From contig BCJJ01000009.1 in the NCBI GenBank assembly GCA_039545355.1, positions 1,405,757 to 1,469,756 on the forward strand: a DNA stretch of 64,000 nt, in the 5' to 3' direction. This document shows positions 20,990 to 32,340 of the stretch, one piece after another. The DNA is from Trichosporon coremiiforme. Its lineage: Eukaryota; Basidiomycota; Tremellomycetes; Trichosporonales; Trichosporonaceae. Under the pieces are notes generated by a model. It was not told the DNA's origin. It did no database searches and was given only the letters and a program-made list of their open reading frames with translations. Made by a program: the position numbers and the translations under genes. Positions within the stretch are counted from its first letter, which is position 1. Each line of letters starts with the position of its first letter.

Positions 20990-23900
20990 GGCGTGTGATT
21001 AGGGGGAGGTAGTCGAAGGGAAAAAGTGCGATGGAGCTCTGAGCGTTGGCGGCAATGTCAGAGCTCGGAGAAAGGCTTGTGTCTGAAAGTGTTCGGAATG
21101 AGAGTGTGTTGGTCGGTATCAGTCGAGTCGTGTTCGTCGTGTGTCAGGCGAGACTCGGATTGCAGCTTGTCTGTCTGCAAGTGTAGAAATCTAAACAGTG
21201 AAGAAGGTATTATGGGGAGGGGGTACGTCTGCCTGTGCTCCTTGCTATATATCGCAGGACGTCGCAGAGATCTGGAATATCCAGGCCCCTGGGCGTGCTC
21301 GCGGTCACGGCAGGTCACGGACCGTTGCTGTGGGTAGCAGGCGGTCAGGTAGCCAAGCTGTCGCTCGGAAGCGCTGCGGCTTGCGCTTCGTTCTACCTGC
21401 TGCCTGGAACACTGACGAAAGCAACGTCGCTGATTGTCTGACTTGTGTGCCCTTTGCCTTGATCCTGGAGCCCTTCGCCCAGGGGTCGCCTTTGGCTCCT
21501 GAGTCCTGAGCTCCAGGATCAGCCCAAGACGAGCCCAGGTAGACCCAGATTGGGGTGGCCAGGACGTTTTCCCAGTGCTCTCTGTTACAAAGGGCTAAGG
21601 GGAGCATAGGTGAGCGACAGGTACACCGTGAGGGCTGTGGCAGCTGGGCATGGCGACCCAGACATTCAAGTTCCGGAGGTGAGGTACGGTTACGAGAGCA
21701 GTATTTTGACGGCGACGGCGCTATGGCCGCCGGGCGCTTGCTGAGCCCTTGCTCACCCTGCGCCGCGCCCAGCATGCGCCTGGCGACATCGCCGCCCCCT
21801 AGCTACTGGAGTGGGCGCCGCCGGGTTCGTCTGCCTCGATCCTCCGCATAGTGCGACTCGTGACTGTCGATTTGGCAGCGGCGTACGGCCCGGTCTGAGA
21901 ATATGCTTGATGGCTAACGCAGTAGGTCGCTGGCTCTGTGTGAGTTTGGTCTAGCTCTGTCATGGTGCGTGAGGCTGGGTCAGACGCAGGCTGGAAGCGC
22001 TGGAGGTATGGGATATTGCGAATGCAGGGTCGCGCGAGCAGCCCTGCGCTCCTCGGTCAGCAGTGCAGGGCGCAGGGTGTCTGCAGGAGCCAGGTAAAGG
22101 TGCCAGGGAACCAGCCCAAAAAATCGACGACGAAAACCGAAAACAACCTTAGCGACAAGAGGAGCGAGTGACGTAAGCACGTAAGCAGTGTCTTGCTGCG
22201 GTGTTCTGCCCAAACGCTGCAGTGCGCGCAGAGCTGTGACTAGGAGAGGACCAGGAGAGCGCTGCACTGCCCAAGGAGACCAAGGCAGGCCAAAAGCGCC
22301 TCTAAACTCCCACCCTGCGAGGGCCAACCTCAACACCTAGAATAGAAGACAGACCTGTTGATCGCCCTTTGGAATGTCCGCCGGTGCGAGAATAGGTCAA
22401 CGGAGGCAGTGCGATCCGGTGCCGGCGTGCACTGGCCTCTCCTGGCTATTCGTAGCCCTCATTGAGCCTCGCCCTAGGATCTGTGCACAACGCATCCTGC
22501 AAGATCCCGGATAGATCCTACGTCCTCCTAGCTTCGTCCTGGCTTCATCCTGCATCAGTTGTCCGTGAAACGTGCCCAATGCCCAATGGACAAGCTGTCC
22601 AGTGGCCGCCACGATCCCCCGATCTAGGCATGCACGTCCGAACACGCACGGTGACTCGCTGTCCGACTTTGCTGCACACCTGACGCAAGATGGGCGATCT
22701 CAGGTATACATGCGGCGCATCAGTATCGCACCGCCCATATCCTTCGTGCCCGTGTCCGTCCTGCCCGACGAAAAGCGTCAAGGGTGCCGAGGGCGCCGAG
22801 CCTGGCGCCCAGCCTTGCGCCTCTGAGGGCTCTGAGGAACCGCTTTGAGTTGTTTGAGCTGTTTTGAGTCGTTTGAGTTAGGCTTTTAAGGTTATCGCTG
22901 AGCGCCGAGTGCCCGAGTGCCGTGCCCGAAGTGCCGGCCATCCAAACGCTATCGAAAAGGCTATCCGGTGGCCAGCCGGTGGCGTCCCGTGTCCGGCCGC
23001 AGGCCGTAGGGACGAAAGGACGGCGTTGATCCCTGTTACACCGGTGCGCCGCCGGGCTCGTGCTCAAGCCTGAACATACTTGAGGAAGGCTCATCCCACG
23101 GCTCATGGCTCAGCAGCAGTGCGAACAGAGTGGGATACCGGCTTAGCGGACCTGACGAACACAAGTGGGACACGAGTGAGAACGCAACGGCCCGGACGAG
23201 GAATGATGAAGCTTATCGCGGACCAGTTGCCCAGCTGACGCTGCCTGCTGACATGGCTGGCAGGGCGGGGGCATGCTCTGGTAGTCTGTGCGAGCTGGTG
23301 TCTGTGCGATCTGGCGAATGCATGGCCTGGGCCAGTCCAACAGCTTACGGAATGCAGCCTTCGACACCGACGACAGAGCGATCGACACCGGGGACAGATG
23401 AGAAGTGAGGTGTACGACGGCAACGACAACGGAGCCAACAACGCCGGCTTCTTATGCTTACAGCAGCCTGGCAACGGGCTGGAATGGGCTGCGCGGGATC
23501 GAATGCAGACATGATCGAGGGCGCCCAAGGGTGGCTCTTTTGATGTGATGCTTGTCTGTTCGGGATTAAGAGCGCGTTGCTGGGCATCACGCCGGTGACG
23601 GTCAGCTGACCACGCGCCGTCCTTGCGACCGGGCTCACTTTCGGCGATTGCTTGCTGACCGCCTTCGATACTTACCCCATCGCACTCGTTCCTTGCAACC
23701 ACGTTGGCCATGTGCGTGCTTAGTTGCGACTGACCAGTACTCCGAATCAGATCGAGTGAGCCGTTCTGCACAAACGGCAGTGAGCACTCGTGTTGCCCCC
23801 CTGCTCGCTGTGCACACTAGATTCTGATACCGCGAATGACTTCAGCGTGGACGACAGCCAAACCGTCGTATCGTTCCCCTGGGTGCATGCACTGTGGGCG

Positions 23901-24452
23901 GCGTCGCGCAAGAACAAGGGATGTTTGATCCTGGTGGACTCATACCCCTACTAGCCCTCTCCTTGATGCCAGCAGCACACTCAAGTCGCCATTGCCAGTC
24001 AACTCGACCGCCGGGATCATGTACATCGGCGTACATGTCAGTGGGGGGCTCGTGGTTCGAGTAGCTCCGCGGGGAGGGATCAATACCACTGGCCGTCGTC
24101 ACCGCTGACCGCCAGCCGCTGACCGTCGAGGCACCATAGGAACGAGCTGCGCACCGAAGCGAAAGCCAGACGTCGATAAGCTCCACAGCGATTGCCAGGG
24201 TACCGTCCTCCGTGTACTCTGCGCTCTGCGCCGTGCAACGAGGGAGTACCTTACTGCAAGCCTTGGAGTTCCTTAGTCCTCGCCCTCTGCGGTTGGCTGC
24301 CTCCCGCCCTTACTACCTACCTACCTACCTTCACTCACAGATAGGGACGTCAGCTGCTCAACTCAGCATGAACATTCAGTCCACACAGCAGATTACAACC
24401 CCAGTGAACATCTATCGCGTATCTATACATCAAGTTCGTGCTCGTCTACAAC
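20990..24452. other. 3.5-kb gene desert with simple repeats
   Basis: No exon was supported on either strand; the 222-codon minus frame at 23103-23771 has no conserved motif. Features seen: four TTTGAG motifs spaced about ten bases apart at about 22839-22882, a CTAC tetranucleotide run at 24313-24328, and several Gly/Ala-codon-like GC tracts. It separates the lectin (pointing left) from calcipressin (ending at 24453), so it contains the lectin promoter at its left end and calcipressin's terminator at its right. Confidence 0.4.
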
Positions 24453-25593
24453 CTACTCCCTCGGCGGCATCGCAGTCGGCACGATCCTGACCTTGCCGGC
24501 GGGCGTCTGTCCGGGAGCATCCCAAATTCCCGGGGGCGCCTCGGGCTCCTCGTCTCCCCACTCCCTCTCTGCGTCCCAGCGCGGCTTTTCGACCGCATCA
24601 GTGTCCTCAACCGACACGGTGACGCCGCCCTCGTCGAGAATCACATTGGGACCGGAGCCTGCGAACTGCAGCGCCTCGAGGGCGCGACGCAGGTCATCGG
24701 CTAGCGGGGTGGCGTTGGGCCCTTCCTCGCTGATCGGCTCCCATCCTTCCGGAGGTGAACCGGGGGGACTGATCAGGAAGTTTCGCTCGTGCTCCGGCAC
24801 CTGCAGGTGGGCGGGCTCCGAAGTCTTCTGGGGCGGGAGCGCATACAGGCGGAGTGTCAGACTGTCGTCAGCTTCAAGTTCACCTGGGCGTAACAGCTGT
24901 CGCTGGTAATATGGCGCCCACGGCCTATGGCCGCCAACTCCATCTGCCTACTCACCCCTTCTTGGTGCGATCAAAGTATCCTCCGCTGTCCGCAGTGCCC
25001 TCAACGGGGTTGGGAGTCGCGTCAACGTCGAGTTTGAGGAAGTCGTCCACATCCTTAACCTTGCGAGCGGCGTCGACCGAGTCGAACACGAGAATGACAC
25101 GGCCCATGGCCCTGATCGGCGCAAAGTGCATCAGACCCCCGAAGCGCTCAAAGTGCCTACGGAGCAGGGCAAGAGCCTCGGGGAGGAAGAGGGAGGGATG
25201 GGGAAGGATGAGCGCGAGTGAGTTGGTCGCAAACTCGCGAGCCGCGGCATCGGGAATCAGCGTCGGTGTCGGCGGCAGAGAGATCGAGCCAGGGCGCGAG
25301 GAGTGAGAGTGCAGCGAGCTCATCGACGTCGAGCGGGAGTGACTCGCCGCATGTGACGCCAGGCTGGCCGCGAGCGAGTCGGTGCGTGAGTGTCCGCGAG
25401 GAGACGGGGCGCAGTTCGCATCCGGCGCTGGCGTGGCTGTAATGATGGGCGAAGGAGGGTTGAGAGGGGAGAGGGAGGGCGAGGAAGGCGACAGAGGGGA
25501 GGCAGCGCTCGGAGGCAGCGGCGGGGAGGCGGTGGGGACGAGCGGGATGGGAGGCACGTCGACCGAGAGAGTGTCACGACGGGGGCGGGACAT
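24453..25593 (-). CDS. RCN1: Calcipressin (regulator of calcineurin)
   Basis: Binds and modulates the Ca2+/calmodulin phosphatase calcineurin; the Cryptococcus orthologue is called Cbp1. Exons 25593-24956 and 24861-24453 join in frame (348 aa) with GTGAGT and a CTGACGACAG acceptor. An N-terminal Pro/Ser-rich extension (about 130 residues) precedes an RRM-like domain (GLMHFAPIRAMGRVILVFD) followed by LTLRLYALP, which replaces the LKLYFA strand of the family. The diagnostic FLISPPGSPPEGWEP motif follows; its serines are the known MAPK/GSK3 phosphorylation site in the family. The tail GKVRIVPT resembles the PxIxIT-like calcineurin-docking site. The neighbouring gene is a Ca2+/cation exchanger. 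Confidence 0.93.
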
Positions 25594-26272
25594 GGTGGCG
25601 AGTGAGAAGTTGAAGTGAGCTCAGTGACTTGAGTGAACAGTTGAGAACGAAGGTGTTTATAGTCGTTCGTCAGACGATCCGGGTCCGGGGAAGGCGCCGA
25701 TCACGGCGATCGAGCTCGGGCTTGACGTCAGACGAGTCGTGGGATGCGATAAGTGGACACAGATAATGCCGCACACAGAGGCGATGCGAGGATTGTTCGT
25801 GTGTAGGGCGAGGGTAGAGGACCAGCAACGAACGACGGACGAGCGACAGACGCAGCGAATGATGGCGTCGACGGCTGCCAAGAGCTGGAGCCTCGACGTC
25901 GCGCATGTGCCCGAATGTGAAGCGTGAGGCGCGTGGAGGTCGTTACGTAATTGGCCACCCACCATAGCGATCGACGCACAGCCTTGCCGGGCCCCCGCAA
26001 CCCATAGCCAGCCATCGTGACCAGGCCATCGGATGGTCCCATCGTGAGCCGCTCTGAGACCAGCGTGAGTGGTAAAAGTGGATGTGAACACGCAGACGTA
26101 AACTACTAGATGTTACATGTATAGAACCTCGCTGCGAGAGATACTGCTCGCTGCTGAGTATACTACTGAAAGACAAAAAGATAGGAGACCGGAAACTCTA
26201 TAATACGCGGGGTGTCTCTCCGTGAAGCGAGACAACGCCCTTCGCTTCTCTCCTCCCTACGCCACACTCCGC
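25594..26272. other. Intergenic: calcipressin promoter, exchanger 3' end
   Basis: No exon supported. AT content rises near 26080-26210, consistent with a 3' end/terminator of the exchanger. No repeated Crz1-type GNGGC(G/T)CA site was recognised with confidence. Confidence 0.4.
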
Positions 26273-28846
26273 TCACTTGCCCGTCTTAATCTCGACAATG
26301 ACGTTTAAAGTCATGAGACTTGCGTACGCGACGAGAAGGACCGCAGCCCACTTCTTGTCAATTCTGTACTTGTTCAAGGGCACCACGACCGCCGTCGTGA
26401 CGAGGATGGCGATGAGGCCGACACCACTGACCCACAACGTCGGGCTGAAGTGGATGCGGACAGGCGAGTGCTGGCCGCTCCTGAGGATCCAGTAGCTGCC
26501 GCTTCCTCCGACACCGAGCAGGAGGTTCAGCATGGGGCCACCGAAGCAAGCCGCGTAGGCCATGTTCGGGGCGAACTGAGCGATGGTGACGTTGGCGACG
26601 AGGTCCGCGAGCGAGTTTCCGACGGCAAAGATTGTGAGACCGATAATGGCGTCGGACAGGCCGAAGATCTCGCCGAAGGTGCGGAGCACGGCAACAACCT
26701 CGTCGGCAATGGACGCAATCCAGACCGTGCTGCACGCAAAGCCGGCGACACAGCGCACCAGCCGCCACGGCTGCGTGTGTCCGTCCGTCGAGCAGGTGTA
26801 GGTGATGACGGCGCAGACGCCGCCAGCCAGTCCGCAACCCAACAGGACCCAGGGGAGGTACGGCTCCTCCTGGAAGACGAGGTAGGCGCACACCAGCGGA
26901 CCGCAGACGCACTGCGCCGCTGCGAGGGCGGGCGTGAACTGCACAAGAGATGGCTCGGAGCACTCGCTGTCGCACTCTGAAGGGCACTCGGAGGGGCCCT
27001 GCGAGTGATGCCTCACATGCGCAAGCGAGACAGCCACGCCATGCTCGTAAAGATGCTCCATCTCCTCCTCTTCCTCCTCCTCGTGGCGCGGAAGCGGCTC
27101 GTCCTCGTCCGGAAGAGCGATACCGCCCTCGTCCATGCGCCCGTCGTCCACAACGGGCAGCGTAATGGTCAGCATGAAGATGGCCGGCGTGCTGAGCATT
27201 GCGAGTCCCTTGCCGAGTAACGACTTCTCGCGGAAGTGCTGCAGGGACGGGAACAGGATGCACAGCACGGCGCGCATCCAGTCGTTCGCGGCCCGGCCCG
27301 CCTCGACGATGGAACCGAATGTCGTCGTCCTAGTAAGAGGAATCGGCTCGGTCTCGCCTTCGGGTGTGACCAGGTCCAGGCGCGGGATCGGGGATTGTGC
27401 GCCGCCGTCCATCCGACCAGTACCACCACTAGCGACGCCGCTGTCGCCTGCGCCACTCGGCTCGCTCGGACTCGTAATGTCGACGGCGGGGAGGGCAGGG
27501 CTTCGGGCAGGGATCTTGAGAGCCGGGAGAGACGTGCGCGAGAGGTTGGTCGGGCGCTTAGCAGGTCCAGGAGGCTGGAGCGACGAGAGCGGGAGAGACT
27601 CGGGCTGGCTCGGCGATCCGGGAACAGTGTCGAGGAGAGCCTGGGCAGGAGCGCTGGCGGCGACCTCGTCGCCGGAGCCAGAGCGGCGAGACGTCCAGTT
27701 CGGGTGGAGCGATCCACTTCGGTTTCTACCCGACACGCGGCGAACGAGGGTCTGCTCGAGTGCGTGGCTTCCACTTGTACGGCGGTGCTTGTGGTGATGG
27801 TGGTGGTGGAAGTAGCTAGGCTCATCGCCATCCCAGGGGCTGACAGGCGAGTTGGGGCGGGACGAGAGCGGCGATCCAGTCGGAGTGTTCATCTCGCGGC
27901 GGAGCGAGTTGACGACGTCACGGAACTCGACGGCGCCGAGCAGCGAAAAGTTGGCGCGCGCTGGCGTGTCCTCGACGTCATCGTCGTCGTCGCGCCGGCT
28001 TGCGCTGCCGCGGCGGGAGGACATGGTGGACGGAGGCACCTGGGGCACGAGCTGCGGATCGGCGTCGATGGTCTCGACTTGCTCCTCCTCGTCGGGACGC
28101 TTCCAGCCAAGCTCGGCATAGTCCATCTCGCGACGCTTGCGCGACAGGTACCAGTTGCCCATGACGACGACGGCGACGTAGACGACGTAGAGCAGGACCA
28201 TGGAGCCGCTCTCGCGCAGCGTCAGCTTTCCGTCGGCGAGCACGACCATTAAGAGGATGACGGCGCAGATGAAGAACAGGCTGTCGCGGACAAAGGCGTG
28301 CCGCGGGACCTGGAACGGCTGCACGAGGGCGATGCTGCCGACGACGATGGAGGTGATGAAGCTCGCGGCGCCGATGAGCTCGCCGATCGCGAGGCCAAAG
28401 GTGCCGCCCTTGACCGAGGCAAAGGTAGAGAAGACGTCGGGTGAGCCGTTGCCGAACGCCAGCAACGTTACGCCCGCAGTTGTCTCACTCAGACCGAGGT
28501 AGGCTGCGATCGTAGCCAGGTTCGGGCAGAAGAAATCGCTTGCCGTGATGGAGATGCTGCAGAACAGCACCAGTAAGATGAGGCAGAGGAAGAAGACGAA
28601 CACGGGCCGCAGCGCCGGTGGAGTCTGCGCATACAGCTCGTCATAGTCGATGCCGAACAGGGTGCCAACGTCCTTCTCGTCCGTCGTGTCCTCGACAAAG
28701 CGCTTCGCGAGGCGTGCAACGCGGTCATCATGTGATCGAGAGAGCGACACCGTCAACAAGAGCGTCGCACCGACAGCGACAGCGGCGAGCAGTCGACCCG
28801 GCTGCTGTGGTCGGCGTGCCCTCTTCGGGGCAGTGGGAGGGGCCAT
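26273..28846 (-). CDS. Cation/Ca2+ exchanger, CaCA superfamily (857 aa)
   Basis: Integral membrane antiporter of the NCLX/CCX branch, exchanging Na+, K+ or H+ for Ca2+ in an internal membrane. Single exon; the ATG at 28846 starts MAPPTAPKR (a GTG five codons earlier is not a eukaryotic start). A signal-anchor-like helix follows (LLAAVAVGATLLLTV). Alpha-1 repeat: GNGSPDVFSTFAS with surrounding helices. A long cytosolic loop, Ser/Pro/Arg-rich with His7 and acidic runs, separates the halves. Alpha-2 repeat: GNSLADLVANVTIAQFAPN then GGPMLNLLLGVGGSG. About eleven membrane segments overall. Homologous to the yeast YDL206W-type proteins. The position next to calcipressin is suggestive but not proof of joint regulation. 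Confidence 0.92.
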   Translation of the reverse strand: MAPPTAPKRARRPQQPGRLLAAVAVGATLLLTVSLSRSHDDRVARLAKRFVEDTTDEKDVGTLFGIDYDELYAQTPPALRPVFVFFLCLILLVLFCSISITASDFFCPNLATIAAYLGLSETTAGVTLLAFGNGSPDVFSTFASVKGGTFGLAIGELIGAASFITSIVVGSIALVQPFQVPRHAFVRDSLFFICAVILLMVVLADGKLTLRESGSMVLLYVVYVAVVVMGNWYLSRKRREMDYAELGWKRPDEEEQVETIDADPQLVPQVPPSTMSSRRGSASRRDDDDDVEDTPARANFSLLGAVEFRDVVNSLRREMNTPTGSPLSSRPNSPVSPWDGDEPSYFHHHHHHKHRRTSGSHALEQTLVRRVSGRNRSGSLHPNWTSRRSGSGDEVAASAPAQALLDTVPGSPSQPESLPLSSLQPPGPAKRPTNLSRTSLPALKIPARSPALPAVDITSPSEPSGAGDSGVASGGTGRMDGGAQSPIPRLDLVTPEGETEPIPLTRTTTFGSIVEAGRAANDWMRAVLCILFPSLQHFREKSLLGKGLAMLSTPAIFMLTITLPVVDDGRMDEGGIALPDEDEPLPRHEEEEEEEMEHLYEHGVAVSLAHVRHHSQGPSECPSECDSECSEPSLVQFTPALAAAQCVCGPLVCAYLVFQEEPYLPWVLLGCGLAGGVCAVITYTCSTDGHTQPWRLVRCVAGFACSTVWIASIADEVVAVLRTFGEIFGLSDAIIGLTIFAVGNSLADLVANVTIAQFAPNMAYAACFGGPMLNLLLGVGGSGSYWILRSGQHSPVRIHFSPTLWVSGVGLIAILVTTAVVVPLNKYRIDKKWAAVLLVAYASLMTLNVIVEIKTGK

Positions 28847-30270
28847 GTCGGATGTCGCCACCGAACGCCAATGAAGTCGCGGAAGAGGCTGTCAGATGGC
28901 GGCAGGCGTGTGCGGGGCGGTGCGGGGGGATCGTCGGGGCGAAATAATGGGCAGAGTGGCGAGGTGGTGGATGCAAAGTGCCAGGATTGGGTTGAAGGAA
29001 GGAAAGAAAGTCGACAAGATGTTGGTCGGAGCAAGCAACTGTATCGGGGGGTGTAGCCAAGGCAAAGTCAGGGAGATCGGTGAACGGCTGTCGGGCGGTC
29101 CAGGACGCCATGTGGTCTCGGTTGCTGGTTGGGCCAGCGTGTGGTGTCCCGTTGCCACCCAGGGCGGCCGTGCCAGCCGGTGCCCTGGCAGACCCATTTC
29201 GTCATAGTCTTCGTCCGCTGTGATGCACCAGCGCCAGGCGGATGCTCACGCGACCACTTGCTCGCTTGCATTAGAGATCCTCTACGCGTGCGACGCGCAT
29301 GCCCGGTCGTCTGCTCCATCAGCTACATAGCCAGTTCCCGTGGACGTCAATAAGCCGTATCTTGACCGCTGCTCAATCTGCACAGCCCCGCCCGTATCTT
29401 AGCCTGTCCGCCCGACCATCCAATCAGGCAATCTCTCGCCACCCAGATGACCGCAGAGCGGTATGCACCTCGATCGGGCTGGATCTCGCAGCGCGCAGTG
29501 GGTGCACCTTGACGACTCCATCGTGTCCCGTCTTCATCACTCATGGCCTAAGAGAGGCAGTCGGTTGGGTCCGTAGCTGGTGGACCACTAATGAGGTACA
29601 CAGTACGCCGCTGACGAAGCGTTACTCTGCCCCACAAAGTGCTGCCATCGAACGAGTTCCGTCCCCGCAGGCACGTTTCTGGATCATCCCAAGTATGGGA
29701 GAACGGAGGTGGCTGTTGGGGTAGGAGAGCGCTAACGTCGGCTGGGTCGCTTGGCGGTGATCAGCCTACAGATCAGGCTATCGAGATAGGCGAGTGGAAC
29801 TTCACTAGCATGAGAAGCGCGGCCGACAGCCACCGAGGCCCGAGACGGCTGATCAGTGGAGCGAGTGCACGCCGCGGGTGTCACAGTTCGGCTGAGGGTG
29901 CACATGTGTCCAAGTTTATCGGGATTCGACGCTCCGACGATAACGGCGTTGACGAAGGCGGCAATGGTGTGATCATCCTTCGGGGACTGCGACTCGTCGA
30001 TAGCGTTGCGCGTTAGCTCACGATAGCAGCGGTAGCAATGTTACACTGTAGACGAGTAGATGAGTTTAGCAGTCGCTATTCTCGGTGCCTAGTCACGGTG
30101 GAGTGAGGCGCCCAGTGCCGGGTTAATAAAGGAGCGGGCGGAAAATAGCACAGCTTGTTTCTCGGCGGTCTCGGCGTTGTGCTCTCCGTGGTGTATCGGC
30201 CACACGTTACATGGAACATAAAGTCTGCTTTGCATGAACACACATGTGATTGAACTCCTGCTATCATATC
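28847..30270. other. Intergenic: exchanger promoter and spacer
   Basis: No exon supported despite scanning both strands for splice-joined frames. Pyrimidine-rich leader sequence for the exchanger lies at about 28880-29060 on the minus strand. The remainder shows no repeat or conserved motif. Confidence 0.4.
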
Positions 30271-31310
30271 TCAGTCTACGTGCACTGGCTGCAGCTGTCT
30301 TGTGGCACATCTCAGCGACGCTGGCGGTGGCTGTCCCGACCCTAGATCTTGCGCCTTGCGCTTGCTTCGCTTACGTTTCTTGGCGATCATCCTGGGGATG
30401 TCGAGAACGGGTGGTCGGGGCGGGAGCACGTCCTTGGACTCAGGGCGTGGCCAAAGCTCTCGGTTCCATGTGAGGCAGAGATGATGTCAGCTATAGGGTG
30501 TACCACTATCTCAGCCTTACCTCGTAGTTGGACTCGGCGTTCAGCGATAGCACATCGAGCCCGCAGCGAGGGCACGAGACACTTGTCTTATAGGCGAGAT
30601 CCTGCCGGAACGTTGCGAGGCAGGAGTGGCACCTCTGGGTAGTCAGCTCGCAAGCGGCAGAGCATGTACTTTGCCGTCATCACCCAGATCAGGCGCCGGG
30701 ACACATGGCCGTTCAGCACCACAATCTCCGCAGGTGGGGAAACTGCCGCTCGAGCTGACCAATTCAGAGTCTTCGAACTGGGCCGCGTGTTTGGCACAGC
30801 CCTTGCACACCTGCTGTCAGCTATCCCTCAGCTATCCCTCTCGAAGTGCGAGTCGTAGCATACAGGTTTCTCAGAGTCAGACGGGTGCTGAAACCAATCG
30901 CGACACTCGTGCACGGTGGCGCAGCAGCCGCAGTCGTACGAGCAGATGCGCCGAGCGAGCTCCTTGTACGTCTGCGAGCTGGGCGCCGGGGGTGGAGTGC
31001 ACACCAGCGGCCGGTCGTCGCCCTTCGTGAGCGCCTGCCATTTCAGCTTGGAGTAGCAGGCCCGGCACAGCTGGCTGTCAGGTCGAATTCTGGCTTTGGA
31101 ACTCACTAGTCCGCCTCGGAACGCTCAACGAAGAACCTCCTTTATCTCATTACGTTCGGCGTAAAACACGCCCTCCTTTCCACACACCTTGCAGTCGGTG
31201 GAAGACAGATTGAGATGTTCGAGAGCATCTTCCGTGTATCTCTCCCGCTTCTCCTACGGTACATCGCCCCAGGTGCAGGTTCCGCAGCTTAACTTCACGA
31301 GCAAGTGCAT
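30271..31310 (-). CDS. Multi-CxxC zinc-ribbon hypothetical protein, 5' part interrupted by TAG
   Basis: Well-supported exons 31074-30864, 30810-30670, 30634-30521 and 30456-30271 join in frame with small introns (54, 35 and 64 bases). They encode serial zinc knuckles: LCRACYSKLKW, CSYDCGCC, VCKGCAKH, TCGDCGAERPC, RCHSCLA and CPRCGLDVL, ending with a basic AKKRKRSKRK nuclear-type signal. Upstream, 31310-31125 reads MHLLVKLSCGTCTWGD, a TAG at 31256-31254, then in the same frame KRERYTEDALEHLNL and DCKVCGKEGVFY, completing another CxxC pair. A short exon ending at 31107 (FVERSEADY) probably joins to 31074. The 5' joins are unresolved. Domain type suggests RNA/DNA or protein binding; no family identified. 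Confidence 0.55.
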
Positions 31311-32340
31311 GTCGCCGGGAAGAATGGAAAAACGGGTGACGGGCCACGGTTAGTCATCGCCGGGGGCGGAGAGTCTGGTGATGGAGACATCGAGGCGACG
31401 TCGTGTGTGGATGGTGGTGTTGATACAACGTTGAAGAGAATTGAGCTGACAAGAACAGCTGCTGTCGTGGGGTCTCGATGGCGGAAGAAAACTCGTTCAA
31501 CGACGATCACAATCTGTTTATCGCTGGAACGAGGACCCAGCGGATCGACGCACCGCCTCACTTCATGGTCACACTCACATGTCGAAAGATAAGGTAAGAA
31601 GCGGTTCAACACGCGACAAAAAGCTAGAAGATAGAGGACGTTGTTGCCCAATCGTGAGTGAGGCAAGGGCAATCCTGTAAGCGATGGTGGCACGCCACTC
31701 AAGTGGAGAACAGGAGTATGATGCAGGAAGACGGGCCCGTCTCGTCACAGCGTAGCTCGAGCTTGTCGCTTCTGTGAGATCGCCAAATCCGCACAAGCGG
31801 GCCTTTGCGTTTAGATCAGCCACAGCGGAGTAGTGCTGTGAGGCGTTGAGTCTGTGAGGCGTTGAGTCTGTGAACAGGTCAATGTTACCGAGACGCCGAG
31901 ACGACGCCTGCCACACCTGACACGATCAGCAACGCCTTGGCCGTGCACCATGCTGTCCTAAGGCGCATCTTTCAGGGAGAACATGCAGTGCACCGAAGCT
32001 CTCGCCCGCCGCCCATGGACGAGCATTATGAGGAGCCCGAGCGCGCAGATCTTTTTGCAGGCTGCGTGTTGCACCTACCGCCCGCTGCACATCCATTTGG
32101 GGCGCAGTCCACCGTAATGCCCACCAAGGGCCAATCATTAGTGCGAAGGGGATCGATTAGTAGACGACATTAGCGGAAGCAAACCCTCAAGTCCGTGCCT
32201 GGCGCATTTCCACGAATTTTTCGCCTCACGAAACCTTTGAGACCTCTTCGAGCTCTGCCACATCAAAGTGTTCTGCACAAATACATCCACAGCATTCATA
32301 GAACCTATGAACAGGTGGTAAACCTCGAGAAAGGACGCGT
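31311..32340. other. Intergenic
   Basis: No exon supported. Includes the promoter of the zinc-ribbon gene on its left and the L3 3' UTR on its right. A short tandem duplication (GAGGCGTTGAGTCTGT) is seen at about 31840-31873. Confidence 0.45.

Noticed and set aside
23103..23771. 222-codon minus frame in the desert
   Set aside because: No domain, no splice context, composition like surrounding non-coding DNA.
27236..28252. 338-codon plus-strand frame
   Set aside because: Antisense of the exchanger's disordered loop; no motif and Arg/Glu-rich shadow composition.
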